From: Janthinobacterium rivuli
Lineage (GTDB): Bacteria > Pseudomonadota > Gammaproteobacteria > Burkholderiales > Burkholderiaceae_D
Length of the DNA stretch: 64,000 nucleotides
Reading direction: 5' to 3'
Assembly: GCF_009208735.1 (NCBI RefSeq)
Contig: NZ_WFLJ01000006.1
Coordinates: 248,001 to 312,000 of the forward strand
The notes under the pieces are model-generated. The model was not told where the DNA came from. It was given only the letters and a program-made list of their open reading frames with translations, and did not search any database. Positions 62,463-64,000 of the stretch are shown piece after piece (position 1 is the stretch's first letter; each line of letters opens with the position of its first letter). The translations under genes were made by a program, and so were the position numbers.

Positions 62463-63481
62463 CTGCATTGACGCCCACATTGGCCATCGTTGCCGCCCGT
62501 TTGCCGGCGCCGCCGTCTGCCGCCGAACTGCTGGACGGCGAGGTGGCGGGCGAGACCCCCGACTGGCGCGGCATCGCCGTGCCGGAGCACGTGATGGAAC
62601 GCTTCGCGCGCCGCAGCGATGCCGCGCCCCTGGCCGCGCGCCCCATCGCGGGCGGACAGATCCACTTGCTGGCGCGCCGCCCCGGCTTTGGCGCCGTGCT
62701 GCTTGATGCCTGGGACAGCACGCGGCAGCGCTGGCGCGGCTGGCTCGTCACGCCTGACACATCGTATGCGGACGCCTGCGGCCTCGTGGTCGAGCAGCGC
62801 GACGCGCCCGTCGACCCGCGCGCCGGCCTGGTGCTGTGCGACATGCCCGTGACCCTGGCCGTGACGGACCTGGGCGCCTGCCTGGGCGTGTTCAGCCAGG
62901 AGCGCCTGCAGGCGGCGCGCTGGCTGGAGCAGCATGGCCGCGCCAATGGAGCCGCCGCGGCGCCGGGCGTGATCGCCCGCGTGGCCTTGCCCGGCGACGA
63001 TTACGCCTTGACGGGCACGCCATTGTCGAGCGAGCTGGGCACGGATGGCCGCGTGGCCTACCGGCAATTGCTGCGCCAGGGGCTGCAGCAGTTGCAGATC
63101 GCTTCGGCCGATGCCGTGGCGCCGATAGCCAAGCCGGTGCAGGCGGCGAATGCGAACCGCTGGCTCAAACTTGTCACGGCCGTGGCCGCCAGCGTGATGC
63201 TGGTGCAATCGGCGTGGCTGTTCCTGCCGAAAGAGGGCGCCGTGGTCGGCAATGCGGAGTTCCGCAACGGCGGTAGCGGCGTCGAGACGGGCGTGCGTAC
63301 GCGCGTGCTGTTCCGCGCCGAGGCCACGGAGGCGGAAATCCGCACCTGGCTGCAGCGCGAGCAGCTGGAAATCGTCGCCGGCCCGGATACCCTGGGCGCC
63401 TTCACCTTGCTGTCGCGCGACCGCCGGAAAGTCTTGCCGCCGCCAGGCCCGGGCAATCCGCTGGCCGTGATCAATCCCTGA
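62459..63481 (+). CDS. One-pass membrane protein, anti-sigma-like
   Basis: A 340-residue protein with a soluble N-terminal domain of about 230 residues, one transmembrane helix (KLVTAVAASVMLVQSAWLFL, roughly 237-256) and a periplasmic tail of about 85 residues (VRTRVLFRAEATEAEIRTWLQ). This is the layout of membrane anti-sigma factors, and it overlaps the sigma-like gene by four bases. No zinc-binding anti-sigma motif was seen, so the assignment rests on topology and coupling. Confidence 0.5.
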   Translation: MTALTPTLAIVAARLPAPPSAAELLDGEVAGETPDWRGIAVPEHVMERFARRSDAAPLAARPIAGGQIHLLARRPGFGAVLLDAWDSTRQRWRGWLVTPDTSYADACGLVVEQRDAPVDPRAGLVLCDMPVTLAVTDLGACLGVFSQERLQAARWLEQHGRANGAAAAPGVIARVALPGDDYALTGTPLSSELGTDGRVAYRQLLRQGLQQLQIASADAVAPIAKPVQAANANRWLKLVTAVAASVMLVQSAWLFLPKEGAVVGNAEFRNGGSGVETGVRTRVLFRAEATEAEIRTWLQREQLEIVAGPDTLGAFTLLSRDRRKVLPPPGPGNPLAVINP

Positions 63482-63508
63482 CCCAGAAATAAGAGAAAGT
63501 TATCCAGC

Positions 63509-64000
63509 ATGACAATGTATAAGAGTTTTGCATCCGCGCACTGGCGCAAGCTAATGGCTGGCCTGGCCGCCGGCGTCCTGTTGACGGGCTGCGCCATGAC
63601 GCCGAATGGCCGTGGCGGCGTGTTGATGGGCCTCGACACGGCCGAGCTGTTCGGCACGCCGCTGTCCACCTTCCGCCTGCGCGACGGCACGGAAGGCACC
63701 TTGCGCAAGGACCCGCAGGGCAAGTATTCGATCAAGCTGTCGCAGGCCTTCCGCGTCGTGCCGCTGGCCAACGCCATCACGGCCCGCGTGGCGCGCGTGG
63801 AAAACGTGGGCGAGCGCACCGTGGTGATCGTGGAAACGCAGGAGCGCGGCTGCGCCTACCGCTATGAAGTGCTGGCCTTCCAGGGCACGGACGTGCTGCA
63901 GTGGACGGTCGGCAATTGCAAGGACCGTCCCCGCGTGGAACTGGCGGCGGACGCGAAATCGCTCAATATCGACTTCCCCAACTACAACCGCCTGTCGCGC
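63509..64000 (+). CDS. Lipoprotein, 3' end cut by window
   Basis: The frame stays open to the last base. A signal sequence (KLMAGLAAGVLLTGC) ends in a lipobox; the mature chain has FRLRDGTEGTLRKDPQGKYS and two further Cys. Not recognised. It follows the anti-sigma-like gene on the same strand by 27 bases, probably in one transcript. AGAGAAAG precedes the ATG by about ten bases. Confidence 0.6.
   Translation, partial: MTMYKSFASAHWRKLMAGLAAGVLLTGCAMTPNGRGGVLMGLDTAELFGTPLSTFRLRDGTEGTLRKDPQGKYSIKLSQAFRVVPLANAITARVARVENVGERTVVIVETQERGCAYRYEVLAFQGTDVLQWTVGNCKDRPRVELAADAKSLNIDFPNYNRLSR

Overview
The window looks like chromosomal DNA of a GC-rich betaproteobacterium, most likely an Oxalobacteraceae member close to Janthinobacterium, Massilia or Duganella. 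This rests on gene content and codon style (polyhydroxyalkanoate genes, an Lrp/LysE pair, a TonB receptor with DUF3649/PepSY/DUF3325 partners, a YtfQRT-YjfF type sugar ABC transporter), not on a database match. Genes at both edges are cut: a LysR regulator at the left and a lipoprotein at the right.

Positions 1-22460 are mostly housekeeping or metabolic: a MetR-like regulator, a phasin with a well-formed FNR-type site upstream, phaA and phaB, an amino-acid exporter with its Lrp regulator, proline iminopeptidase, 2,4-dienoyl-CoA reductase, a YbaL/Kef-type antiporter, a FabH-like ketoacyl synthase, a CtpA protease, two tandem M13 metallopeptidases, a membrane-anchored cytochrome c5 and tRNA-Arg(CCG).

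Positions 22413-30944 are an integrated element of about 8.5 kb, bounded by a 48-bp duplication of the 3' end of tRNA-Arg and carrying a tyrosine integrase. Its core is a decayed filamentous (inovirus-like) prophage: repressor, HTH protein, ssDNA-binding protein, major coat protein, adsorption protein, minor coat proteins, Zot and secretin. At least three internal deletions have fused or truncated genes, and no replication initiator is visible. The right part is strikingly AT-rich cargo: a HigA-like protein without its toxin, and a tightly coupled DUF262-HEPN gene pair that resembles a phage-defence or toxin-type module. This pair is the best candidate for an undescribed system here.

Positions 30994-35322 (minus strand) are a Fur-type siderophore-uptake operon. 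Positions 35840-57055 (plus strand) form a complete-looking arabinan/L-arabinose catabolic locus: TonB receptor, GPH symporter, three GH43 enzymes and one GH51, aldose epimerase, arabinose dehydrogenase, arabonate dehydratase, an FAH-fold AraD1/GguC protein, ketoglutarate semialdehyde dehydrogenase, a four-gene ABC importer and a GbpR-like LysR regulator. Three promoters in it share an identical operator/promoter layout (GATATC-N6-GATATC-N14-ATTGATTGG), and the same half-site clusters before the LysR gene, so the locus reads as one regulon.

Positions 57158-64000 hold a TPR/2OG-oxygenase-like protein, a lipoprotein, a membrane protein and a caspase-fold protein on the minus strand. Divergent from the caspase gene are a sigma-factor-like protein, a one-pass membrane protein that looks like an anti-sigma factor, and a lipoprotein cut by the window edge.
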